Origin: Siphonodentalium dalli
Taxonomy: Eukaryota; Mollusca; Scaphopoda; Gadilida; Siphonodentaliidae
Reading direction: 5' to 3'
NCBI GenBank assembly: GCA_032622095.1
Contig: CP136066.1
Location: 229,216,961 to 229,280,960, forward strand
Length of the DNA stretch: 64,000 bases
Below are positions 23,108 through 31,976 of the stretch, in pieces (position 1 is the first letter of the stretch; the number at the start of each line of letters is the position of its first letter). Made by a program: the position numbers and the translations under genes. The notes beneath the pieces are model-generated. The model was given only the letters and a program-made list of their open reading frames with translations. It was not told the DNA's origin and did no database searches.

Positions 23108-23377
23108 GATCATAGGTCAATGAAATTTCGTAATGTCTATATATAGCTCTTACACGTCACGTGTTTCAAATAAATGTATGACTCATGCGCTATAAATAGA
23201 AACCAATCATTAAGCACCGTGATTTCGAGTTGATGCTATAATGATCATAGGTCAATGAAATTTCGTAATGTCTATATCTAGCTCTTACACGTCACGGGTT
23301 TCAAATAAATGGACGACTCATGCGCTATAAATAGCAACCAATCATTAAGCACCGTGATTTCGAGTTGATATAAATAT
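23108..23377 (+). promoter_or_regulatory. Tandemly duplicated polymerase promoter (2 x 135 bp)
   Basis: Copies start at 23108 and 23243 with GATCATAGGTCAATG and differ at only a few positions. Each carries TATAAATAG (23191 and 23326), a TACACGTCACG motif that resembles a CRE/E-box-type site, and AACCAATCA (CCAAT). The second TATA box predicts initiation about 65 bp before the polymerase ATG at 23421. A pyrimidine-rich TTTTTTCAG sits immediately before that ATG, so a leader intron starting from the first promoter copy is possible. Confidence 0.65.
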
Positions 23378-24878
23378 GTTATATGGAACCTCTAGCTCAT
23401 TAAAGTATTGCTTTTTTCAGATGGAGCGGTTAATCGATGAATTGCACGCCACGGGATTTAGTAGTGATGACTTTCTAAGAGGCATCACCGGGAGAGTGGA
23501 CTCAATGTCCGAGACAGACAGAAATACGTATGACAGATTGATATATCTGGAGGGTAGACAGCAGTCGCCCGATAATGACGGGCCAAACCCCGCACCGTCT
23601 CAACCCCAGGACTCATCCCGCGCCGCTCACCAGTCATACGCTCTAGATTTAACGGGACGGAATGAACCGCAGGAAGTTACTCTCGACACTAGTCACGATG
23701 AGCAAACGCAACAGACGGCTAATCAGTCCTACACGATCAATCTTTGTGAAATAAAATCATTCATGAGGTCATCGGCTGTGGAAAGTATATACGACGTGAA
23801 ATTTGACCATCAATGGCGCGGTGAACTGTTGTCAGACTTGACGGAACGACTTACCAACATGTTCGATCACCTACTAAGAACGACGAGAGGTGATTTGGCA
23901 GACAATGATCTGGGAAGAGTTATCCTTCATACCGATCAGCTGGATAAACCCATCATAGTACCGTTAACGGCATGGTCGGACCTGAATTCTCAGTTGATTA
24001 TCGACAAAATAGCTAATGTGCTGACATCGCACGAACATATCGCCTTGGACCGATCATTTCGAATAACTGTAGGGTCACTGAGGCAACCCAGTGGCTCAGG
24101 TAGTGGAGTTCCTATCGACGGCGACAAATCACTTCTGGACAAAAAATCAACAGTCTTCATACACAATACTGACAACTCCTGTCTGCCTAGAGCTATAGGC
24201 GTCGCGATGGCCAGGATTAGTACAGTTTCCGAAGATCTTATATCGTCTTATCCCGAATTATCACGGCTCGAAATTTTTCTAAAACACGGTAAAGTGACGG
24301 AAACCTATTATAAGGACCTGACGAAAAAAGGACGAAATGAACAAAAAGTGTTAGCAAACACCCTGCTTAAAGATTTATGTATTTCCGCCGACCGACCGGG
24401 ATCATACGCCGACCTACCAAAGTATGAATCGTTCTTCAAGGTGAATATTATAATCATATGCGGCGAAATTGGAAAAAAAGTATCCAGAGTCAGCAACACC
24501 TATGACAGAAATATATATCTGTATCATAATCAGGACCACGACACACCGATAGTCAGCGTTTCAGGATTCTACGGCCTATCTTACTTTTGTGAAATTTGTT
24601 TAAAGCCTTTCGACCAGAAAGATAGACATAACTGCACATCATATTGCATAGTATGCAAAACAGAGGGATGTTTGATTGACCCTTTATTAATGGGCAAGTT
24701 ATTAACGTGCCACAATTGTAATATGGACTGTAGATCTTTGAACTGTTACCAGAGACACAAAGAGGCACCTGATAATAAACTATCCAATTGTTGTAAATAT
24801 TTGAAGTGTAAAGAGTGTGGAAGCATAATGAATCGTGCGAAGAGGGATCTGACAGAAATACCCCACATTTGCGGAGAA

Positions 24879-24881
24879 TAG
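24879..24881 (+). other. In-frame amber stop in polB
   Basis: A TAG follows CACATTTGCGGAGAA, while the same frame continues open for 68 codons to the donor at 25088 and contains the Exo I motif. It is the only visible lesion in the polymerase coding exons. Confidence 0.9.
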
Positions 24882-25708
24882 TCGTGTTCATCTTGTAAGG
24901 AATGGGTACTTCCGGGTCACCTCTGTTATTTGAGACCTCCGAAACAGAAAGTGAAAGATGTCAACAAGTTCATATTCTACGACTTTGAATGTTCACAAGA
25001 TGAGGTGTACCTATGTGACGGTGGATACAAAATGGGACTCCCTTGCTCTACGTGCAGTGAAGCGGAAAGATGCAGTCAATGTCGCCGGTAAGTACATTAT
25101 TTTATGTGGAACGAAAAATTTATTGTTGTACCCGCGTCTCACCAACCCGCAGTAATCTAAAAAAATTTGTTTCATTTTTTAGGTGTTCAAACTGTAAACG
25201 ACCGGCGTGCGGATTAAATCGACATCAGCCCAATTTGGTGGTGGCCCAAACAGCCTGCGACTCTTGTTTGGACTCGCCGGTGAACTCAGATTCGACTTGC
25301 GACGTTTGCGGTACTCGATGCGATCATTGCGGTAGCCTGGATAAAGAAGGCGATTACAAAAAGACACCGTGTAGCGACACGTGCGGGAGAAGACAGTACA
25401 TAGCGTCTGGTTCGGACACTCTACTGAACTTCGGAACCTGGCTGTTTACTAAACACCATAAACACGCCACGGTATTGGCTCATAACAACAAGGCTTACGA
25501 CGCTATATTGTTGTTGGAATACATGGTTTTCCAGGGGATGAGGCCTAGCAAAATTATTTATTCTGGATCGAAGGTAATGTACATGCTAGGTCACCATGGG
25601 ATTCGAATAATAGATTCGCTAAATTTTCTGACGATGCGATTGGCTGCTCTCCCGAAGGCTTTCGATTTGAAGGAACTAAAAAAAGGTATACGCATTTCTT
25701 TTTTATAT

Positions 25709-25872
25709 TTGTTTTTAAATATTAAATTTACACATTCTTAAAATTTTTATTTCAGGATATTTTCCCCCATTTCTTCAATAATATATATATATCGTTTCCA
25801 TTTGTTTTTTAAATATTAAATTTAAACATTTTATTTCAGGATATTTCCCTCATTTCTTCAATAGGAAGGAGA
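25709..25872 (+). repeat. Duplicated 3' splice region at polB intron 2
   Basis: The end of intron 2 plus the first bases of exon 3 occur twice, 84-95 bp apart (acceptors TTATTTCAG before 25756 and before 25840). The downstream copy keeps the polymerase frame (YFPHFFN). The upstream copy has one extra C in the CCCCC run and soon meets TAA. Confidence 0.85.
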
Positions 25873-26529
25873 ACCGACTGTATGAGGGGCCGTATCCCGA
25901 TTCAACGTATTACGGGGCTGACACCATGTCGACGACAGACAGGGAGGCGTTTCTACGTTGGCACGAAACTAAAGCCGGTGAAATCTTCAATTTAGAGAAA
26001 GAATTATTGGCTTACTGCATTTCTGACGTTGATATCTTGCGTCAGGCTTGTTTGAAGTTTCGGTCATTGTTTTTGAAAGTTACCGAGAATAAGGTAGATC
26101 CTTTCATGTCGATAACGATATCTTCTGCGTGCATGAAGGCCTATAAAATATTGTTCTTGGAAGAAACTTATTCTATAACTCTCACTAACTCTGATCAATC
26201 AGAAACCAGTTTGCTGAAGAAATTGAATGATAAAGAGCGAGTATTGCTCGGTGATGATTGCGTAGAACGGGATACGGCCGAGGAGTCTGGAATTGAAATT
26301 ACTGATGAAAAATTCATTAGTACGCCTATAGGCAAAGTTCCTAACGGGTTTTACGGTGACAAGGACCAATATTCGAACGTCTCCATCCAATGGTTGTCCT
26401 GGTTGGCCCACGAAAAAAATAGAGACATACAACACGCTTTGAACCGCGGTGAATTCAAGGTACCAAATTCAAAGTACAAGGTGGATGGATATTGTCAGGA
26501 GACCAACACCTGCTACGAATTTCACGGTG

Positions 26530-26800
26530 AGTACGACGTATAATCATCTTAAAACATTTATCCCATCCCCCCTTAATTGTTCATATACAATAAATGGTAT
26601 TTTTATTCTTTAGGTCGTTTTTATCACGCTCGTTTGACACGTTACCCACGAAACAGACACATCTCCAGTACAACATATAATCATTTTAAAACATTTGTCC
26701 CATCCTCCCCTAATTGATCATATACAATAAACGGTATTTTTTCTTCTTTAGGTTGTTTTCATCATGCTTGTTTGACGTGTTACCCACGAAACAGACACAT
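26530..26800 (+). repeat. Duplicated 3' splice region at polB intron 3
   Basis: A unit of about 138 bp is tandemly repeated. It runs from the intron 3 donor side through an acceptor (TTCTTTAG) into the exon 4 start, ending in the shared CAGACACATCTCCA. The downstream acceptor (exon from 26752) encodes the conserved Cys-rich GCFHHACLTC. In the upstream copy (from 26614) all three Cys codons have become Arg codons, and the frame runs into intron sequence and a TGA. Confidence 0.88.
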
Positions 26801-28834
26801 CTCCAAACACCCGCTGACAAAACAGACACTGAATCAACTGTACACACTGACCATCAAAAAGCGTGAATTTTTGAAGAAGGCGGGTTACAAATATGTATGC
26901 ATTTGGGAGCATACATTCACTGAGCAGAAAAAAAATAATGAAATACTGCGGGACTTCGTGTCGCAGCTGGATGTACAACCTCGACTTATGCCACGAGATG
27001 CTTTCTTCGGAGGTAAGTTTCCATATTTAAAAAAAAAAAATGAAGTTTATAAAATAAAAATAAATAAAATTTATTTCTAAAAAAAATTCTTTTATCTTTT
27101 TAGGTAGGACAAATGCCTGCAAATTATACAAAGACGCGGGCCCCCGTGAGAGCATCAAATACGTCGATTTCACGTCCCTGTATCCTTATATAAATAAATC
27201 GGGCAAAATGCCAGTAGGGCATCCTGAAATAATAACTAAGGACTTTAAAGATATCAGCGCATATTTCGGGCTGGCTAAGGTGAAGGTTTCTCCTCCGAGG
27301 AAATTGTACCACCCCGTATTGCCATTGAGATCTCACGGAAAACTCACCTTTCCTTTGTGTCGATCATGCGCGGAAGATCAAAGACAAACGACGTGCGATC
27401 ACGGAACCGATGCGAGATCTATAACAGGGACGTGGACGACGCCGGAGATAATGAAGGCCATAGAGAAGGGTTACGTGGTGACGAAAATATATGAAGTATA
27501 TCACTGGACAGATACCACGCAATACAATCAGGCTACTAAGAAAGGTGGACTCTTCTCGGAATACGTCAATTCGTAAGTATATTTTTTTAAACGAAAAGCG
27601 CCGCCGCCCCCTCCCCCTCCCTTTTTTGGTCGGGGGTATCATTGAGTACGGGATGAAAAAAACATTTTTATTTTTTGTTTTCAGCTTTCTCAAACTCAAA
27701 CAAGAAGCTAGCGGTTGGCCAGCCTGGGTGAAAACTACCGAGGACGAGTGCAGATATCTGAATGATTACGAAAGGGTCGAGGGGATTCGTTTGGATCCCG
27801 AAAATGTAAAAAAACAGCCAGCACTCAGAGCCACTTCGAAACTCATGTTGAACGTTCTCTGGTAAGTAGTTATTTTTTTTTTAGATAAATAATTTTTATT
27901 ATTCGCATAAACTATATCGCATTACTAATTCATTCATCCATTACAGGGGAAAATTTGGAGAGAGACAGAACATGACGCAGACGGAGATAATTCACGACAG
28001 TGAACCGAAGAAATTCTTCAGTTTGATTTCCGACCCAAAGAAGCTCGTGAAGGACTTCCACATTATCAATGACAGCCACATTCAGTTATCCTACACCCAC
28101 GACGACCATTTCCTACCCGATGAAAATAAGACTAATATATTTCTGGCCATATACACTACCTCCTGGGCTCGTCTCAAGTTGTATGATGTACTGGATCATC
28201 TAGGAGAAAATGTGCTATATTTTGACACTGGTGAGTACTATTTTTTTTTTTGCGTACCAAATTATGCTCTAGCTTGATATTAGGTCCTCAAAATATTTTA
28301 CATTTCTGTTTTAGATTCCATCATCTACGTACAAAAGACGGGAGGCCCCGACGTCAGCTGCGGTGATTTTCTCGGGGATCTGACCGATGAGTTAAAGGGG
28401 GACACTATCACACAATTCAGAAGCGCCGGACCGAAGAATTATGCTTACAGGACGACTGCCTGCGATGAGGTGTGCAAGGTGCGGGGCTTCAGTTTAAATT
28501 ATATCAATCCTGAGGCCATTAATTTCAAGACCATGAGCACCCTGATTGATAGAAAGAGAAAGGCATTGGACGACCCTGATGTTGTAGAGCCGAAGAGACG
28601 ACATTTGGTAGATAAAGAGCGGGAAGGTGAATCCGGCGTACCCGACAAGGTGTTCATAACTGAAAAGAAGATATGTAGAGGTAGTGCCCGTCCTATCCTA
28701 TACAACAGAATTCAAAAGAAGGTATACAGAGTGGTATACACAAAGAGAGTGATACTAGAAAATATGGACACTATCCCTTTCGGATATTGAGAGTAGTTTA
28801 TAAGGAATATGTGACACGTTCGTTCGCCTTAGGC

Positions 28835-29485
28835 ATGTCATTAATACCGTTCTTACCGAATTCCAGCTACGTGATCGCGGGTGCGACAAAGAGCGGGAAA
28901 ACCAGATGGACTTTCCGCTTCTTACAAAATATAGAAGACATGATAGACGGCCCTCATCCCCAGAAATTTCTATACTGTTTCGGAGTGCATCAGGACTTAT
29001 TCGATGAAATGGAAATAGCCATCCCACACATAAATTTCCACGAAGGTCTTCCCTCCAAAGAACTACTGAGTGAATTTGCGGACGGTACGACGGCTATGAT
29101 AATTCTGGATGATTTGGCTCACAAAGTTTTGGACAATTCCGATATGGAATGTTTATTCACACAAGGCTGCCATCATAAGAACTTATCAGTTATATTTTTA
29201 ACTCAAAACTTGTTCCAAAAAGGTAAACACGCCAGAACTATAGCTTTGAATACTTCCTATACCATTCTTTTGAAAAGCGTGCGTGATGCGAATCAAATAA
29301 AATATTTAGGTCAACAGCTGTTTCCGGGAAAATCACGTTTTCTGACTGATTGTTATAAGGATGCGGTGTTGGACAGACCCTATGGATATCTCATAATCGA
29401 CGCTACGCCTAATACTGATTCAGAGTTTCGTGTAAGAACTGACACCTTTCCCGGTGAATATCCTATAATATACAAATCTTTATAA
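28835..29485 (+). CDS. Genome-packaging ATPase, FtsK/HerA type (216 aa)
   Basis: This is the Polinton DNA-packaging motor, which would thread the genome into preformed capsids. Walker A is GATKSGKT (residues 16-23), Walker B is MIILDDL (88-94), and the LTQNLF segment at 122-127 matches the sensor-like element of this ATPase group. The length is typical. The ATG at 28835 is chosen because the Walker A then lies at the usual distance from the N-terminus; the frame is open back to 28787, but without ATG. It starts 44 nt after the polymerase stop and ends 2 nt before the next ATG, so it lies in a compact plus-strand cluster. No break is seen. Confidence 0.93.
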   Translation: MSLIPFLPNSSYVIAGATKSGKTRWTFRFLQNIEDMIDGPHPQKFLYCFGVHQDLFDEMEIAIPHINFHEGLPSKELLSEFADGTTAMIILDDLAHKVLDNSDMECLFTQGCHHKNLSVIFLTQNLFQKGKHARTIALNTSYTILLKSVRDANQIKYLGQQLFPGKSRFLTDCYKDAVLDRPYGYLIIDATPNTDSEFRVRTDTFPGEYPIIYKSL

Positions 29486-29487
29486 GG

Positions 29488-29793
29488 ATGAGTGCCAGGA
29501 TCTCTAGAAATGCAGCGTTCTTGTCACTACTCGCATCCTGTTCTAGGAAGCAGTTAATATCTCTGTTGAAGACGGCTACTACGGACCAGATAAACGCATT
29601 ATCGGAAATATGTTTGAATGTGTTGCAGGGTGTTTTGACTGTTACGAATATACAAACATTAGTGCCTTACAAGAAGTTTTATAGACTCTTGGCTGACGAG
29701 AAATATAGCGTGCTTAGGAAGAGACAAAATTTGCTTAAAAATTTGAAAGCAGTGCCTCTGTTACTCAAGGACGTACCGATTGAACATTTATAA
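29488..29793 (+). CDS. Conserved small Polinton protein, 101 aa
   Basis: The protein is helical and rich in Leu, Lys and Arg. Its layout (SRKQLISLLKTATTDQINAL, then EICLNVLQG, a short loop, YKKFYRLLADEKYSVLRKRQ and a basic tail) resembles small proteins found beside capsid and ATPase genes in invertebrate Polintons; this is from memory of the family layout. The function is unknown; a virion or DNA-binding role is inference. The ATG lies 2 nt after the ATPase stop and its TAA overlaps the next ATG (TAATG at 29791-29795). Confidence 0.7.
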   Translation: MSARISRNAAFLSLLASCSRKQLISLLKTATTDQINALSEICLNVLQGVLTVTNIQTLVPYKKFYRLLADEKYSVLRKRQNLLKNLKAVPLLLKDVPIEHL

Positions 29794-29993
29794 TGTCGAC
29801 ATATTCAAAAAATGTGGTCATACCTTATGACAAATATGAACGTTTACTGAAAAATACCATCAAGAAAACGGCTGTAAAGACTCAATCACCTACAACGTCC
29901 TCAGCAATTCGGAAACCATCGATGATGAAGAAGATAGATAAACCACCGGGGGAAAGATTATTGAATAAGAAATGGATAACTATGTCAAAATAA
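29793..29993 (+). CDS. Small basic protein, 66 aa
   Basis: The ORF begins within the TAATG overlap with the previous stop. The N-terminus MSTYSKNVVIPYDKYERLLK is followed by a Lys/Ser/Thr-rich basic stretch and a KPPGERLLNKKW tail. The family is not recognised. Compact basic proteins of this size in virus-like elements are often DNA-condensing or minor virion proteins, which is inference only. The stop codon overlaps the AATAAA polyadenylation signal, which supports this being the last ORF of the plus-strand unit. Confidence 0.6.
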   Translation: MSTYSKNVVIPYDKYERLLKNTIKKTAVKTQSPTTSSAIRKPSMMKKIDKPPGERLLNKKWITMSK

Positions 29994-29994
29994 A
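29989..29994 (+). terminator. AATAAA polyadenylation signal overlapping the last plus-strand stop
   Basis: AATAAA is read directly and contains the TAA stop of the 66-aa ORF. It is followed by AT-rich sequence with GTTGTTGTTTTT, a plausible downstream U/GU element. Confidence 0.65.
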
Positions 29995-30079
29995 ACTTAT
30001 ATTTGTATTATAATTCAATGTTGTTGTTTTTCTATACCTTCGGTGGGGGATCCCTGAAATAACGAGACGAAACTTATGT

Positions 30080-30085
30080 TTTATT
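30080..30085 (-). terminator. AATAAA polyadenylation signal of the minus-strand capsid cluster
   Basis: TTTATT on the plus strand is AATAAA on the minus strand, 44-49 nt after the major capsid stop. The two convergent clusters thus share about 135 bp of 3' sequence, with signals about 85 bp apart. Confidence 0.6.
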
Positions 30086-30128
30086 TTCAAAAAAATTATT
30101 TTCAACACTAATAATATACACAAAAATA

Positions 30129-31373
30129 TTAGTTGGCAGATGACACATTGCGAGCCTCGTTTATGCTGAAGTATGATGGAAAAGTCCCGTATACCAATAA
30201 CACTATAGTCTGCGACAATGCTTCTGTGAACTTAATATCCATTTGCGCCAATCCCTTGACCACCGGTTGTCCGTCTTCGATAGATCCGGTCGGGTCAATA
30301 CAGTAAATAGCATAACCACCGTCAAAATCCTCTCGTGATATGGACGTTCCGGGATACGCTCGTACCAAGTTACTGTAAGCTTCGAGATAATCTTCCTTCC
30401 CGTAATTCATGCTCAGTGGTCGGCTAGGTAATGACTGTCCATTCACTGTGAAAGCCACGCTACTGCAATTGAAATGTTGAAAGTTCAGTGGATTTTTCTT
30501 GTAATTTCCATTAAATCCCGCAGCATCAATCATAACCGCTATGATACGCCGAGGTATATCTCCTTGAAACAAGTCAGTGGCTGTGAAATTGAAAGACCCT
30601 TTGGCGATAGAGAAAGCCTTCACTGCGGATCTCAGGTAGGGATAAATGGCATCAGATTTTTTCAACCGTTCTTCGATTTCGTTGGTAACACTAGGAATCA
30701 TTTTGCAAAAGCAAACTCTGATACTAGCACCAGTTATTTTAACTTTGTAATTTTCATTCTCTTCGCCATTCATTAGTGCGAAAGCATTCTTCACGGGCCA
30801 TAATTTAATGCGGACGGGCACACCGTTGATAATATATCTATCCTGTTGGCACAGATCATGTAGTATCGGTCCGGAAACTTTTATTTCTTTGCTTTCCGCC
30901 GTGAGCTTCACTCTTTCATAAAAACCTAGATTGCCTCCGATGGGTGTTGTATCGTCGAATTCGTTGGGCGTGTCTTTGTGCCACATCCGCTGTTGTAGAC
31001 CATTGTTGATAACATTTTCATCCGCGCTCAATAGCACGTCCAGATAAGACTTGTAAGGATAAAACGGTCCTAATGTTGATAACGTAGTTTGCTGAAGCTC
31101 GATGTCGACTGACGAGAACAATGAGTGGACTGGTGCGTTAATAATTCCTACTTTTGAAGTTTTTTTCAAAGCGCTTCCGTCACCTTTCACAATTTTCAAA
31201 GTCAAGTTTAGAAAACTGTTTCGAAAATCAATATATTTCTGAGACGTCGATGGTACGTTGAACTCTATAGGAGCACCGTCTACTATCTGGTTAACGGGGT
31301 TGTATTCCATCCATTCCCTTTGCATAACTTCCGGCCTTTCAGTAGCCTTCGAAAATGTAGGTAAGTTACTCAT
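30129..31373 (-). CDS. Major capsid protein, double jelly-roll type (414 aa)
   Basis: The sequence has the hallmarks of the capsid proteins of invertebrate Polintons: an N-terminal W-x-E-Y-x-P-V-N...G-A-P-I-E-F-N-V start, HSLFSSVDIELQ, YPYKSYLDVLLS, then LTAESKEIKVSGPILHDLCQQDRYIINGV and a C-terminal Y-G-T-F-P. The major capsid protein would form hexon-like trimers of an icosahedral shell. The length is at the short end for double jelly-roll proteins. The ORF is intact. Its ATG overlaps the stop of the 73-aa ORF by ATGA (31373-31370), which implies co-translation or a shared transcript. The family call is from remembered layout; exact assignment as hexon rather than another capsid component needs a structure or profile search. 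Confidence 0.85.
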   Translation of the reverse strand: MSNLPTFSKATERPEVMQREWMEYNPVNQIVDGAPIEFNVPSTSQKYIDFRNSFLNLTLKIVKGDGSALKKTSKVGIINAPVHSLFSSVDIELQQTTLSTLGPFYPYKSYLDVLLSADENVINNGLQQRMWHKDTPNEFDDTTPIGGNLGFYERVKLTAESKEIKVSGPILHDLCQQDRYIINGVPVRIKLWPVKNAFALMNGEENENYKVKITGASIRVCFCKMIPSVTNEIEERLKKSDAIYPYLRSAVKAFSIAKGSFNFTATDLFQGDIPRRIIAVMIDAAGFNGNYKKNPLNFQHFNCSSVAFTVNGQSLPSRPLSMNYGKEDYLEAYSNLVRAYPGTSISREDFDGGYAIYCIDPTGSIEDGQPVVKGLAQMDIKFTEALSQTIVLLVYGTFPSYFSINEARNVSSAN

Positions 31374-31591
31374 TTTGGTGAGGAGAATATGTCGTTTGCG
31401 GGTTCCTTTTTAACTTTTCCAATGTTTGTCTTCTTCGCTTTTCCTGCTTTTATCTTTTTAACTTTTATCTTCTTAGCTGCGGCTTTCCTTATAAGTTTTT
31501 CAGGTTTCGCTTCAGTCTCGGGTAGGTACTTCGAGTCATCGTAGGGTACATATTTTTTAAGATCAAAGTCATAATAGTACGGAGTCCCCAT
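31370..31591 (-). CDS. Small Lys-rich protein, 73 aa
   Basis: The N-terminal half is Tyr/Asp-rich (PYYYDFDLKKYVPYDD) and the C-terminal half is a run of Lys/Ala (AAAKKIKVKKIKAGKAKK) resembling histone-tail or protamine-like DNA-condensing sequence. It overlaps the upstream minor capsid ORF by 23 nt and the downstream major capsid ORF by 4 nt. Location between the two capsid genes and composition suggest a core DNA-packaging protein (inference). Confidence 0.65.
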   Translation of the reverse strand: MGTPYYYDFDLKKYVPYDDSKYLPETEAKPEKLIRKAAAKKIKVKKIKAGKAKKTNIGKVKKEPANDIFSSPK

Positions 31592-31976
31592 TACGGCTAA
31601 AGTTCAACGTGTACTCTAAAGTAGTAATTTTTATAGGCGCCAAATTACCATCCAAGACGTATACCCTTATAAACTGCGGGTCAGTCCTAGTAACGCGCAC
31701 GTCATGACTCTTACCGTACTTATAAGTTGATTTACTGCCTCTATAAATAACTCTTAGTACGGGTGCCATTTTATTATAAACGAATGAATGTTCGCATACG
31801 TCACAACATACGTACATAACGTCATGCGGGTCCTCGGGTTTTATAGAAAATTGTTCCAGGCAACACGTCCATCGTGAATCTAGTAACCAATCAGCGGGTA
31901 GTGGCGTTGTGAAATCACCCGCTTCATTTCCGGGAAAAGAATCGTCACTATGACGGCTAGATAAGTATAATCTCAT
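31569..31976 (-). CDS. Minor capsid (penton-like) protein, single jelly-roll type (135 aa)
   Basis: The beginning (RLYLSSRHSDDSFPGNEAGD followed by FTTPLPADWLL...W-T-C-C-L-E) matches the common pattern of Polinton minor capsid proteins: vertex protein starts reading LpSN..., then FttxLpxpLxLxgxWevaL. The C-terminal strands alternate hydrophobic and polar residues, ending in YTLNFSRNG. The first ATG, at 31976, shares one base with the integrase stop (TGATG). It lies in the compact minus-strand cluster. Confidence 0.8.
   Translation of the reverse strand: MRLYLSSRHSDDSFPGNEAGDFTTPLPADWLLDSRWTCCLEQFSIKPEDPHDVMYVCCDVCEHSFVYNKMAPVLRVIYRGSKSTYKYGKSHDVRVTRTDPQFIRVYVLDGNLAPIKITTLEYTLNFSRNGDSVLL

Larger units (their letters stand above)
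23421..28790 (+). pseudogene. polB: Protein-primed DNA polymerase B, eight exons, one amber stop
   Basis: This is the Polinton replicase. The exons are 23421-25087, 25183-25685, 25840-26526, 26752-27012, 27104-27572, 27685-27861, 27947-28230 and 28315-28790; introns of 84-225 bp have GTRAGT-type or GTATAC donors and AG acceptors, and every junction keeps frame (about 1,507 codons). The N-terminal part has an N-x-D-N-S-C-x-x-R-A region and Cys/His clusters. Exo I (YDFE, Asp codon at 24981), Exo II (AHNNKAYD), Exo III (YCISDVDIL), motif A (DFTSLYP at 27166), motif B (LWGKFG) and motif C (YFDTDS, split by intron 7) are all present. An in-frame TAG at 24879-24881 lies 34 codons before Exo I. It separates the N-terminal region from the whole exonuclease-polymerase core, so the product is truncated unless read through or bypassed. 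The start at 23421 was preferred to 23376 for its context (CAGATGG) and position. Confidence 0.92.

Noticed and set aside
23376-23420. Upstream in-frame ATG of polB at 23376
   Set aside because: It adds only 15 residues read through a pyrimidine tract and CAG. The ATG at 23421 has better context and family-like N-terminus.
25756-25839. Use of the upstream acceptor in polB intron 2
   Set aside because: An extra C shifts the frame to an early TAA. Only the downstream acceptor preserves the polymerase motif.
26614-26751. Use of the upstream acceptor in polB intron 3
   Set aside because: The conserved Cys residues are changed to Arg and the frame runs into TGA.
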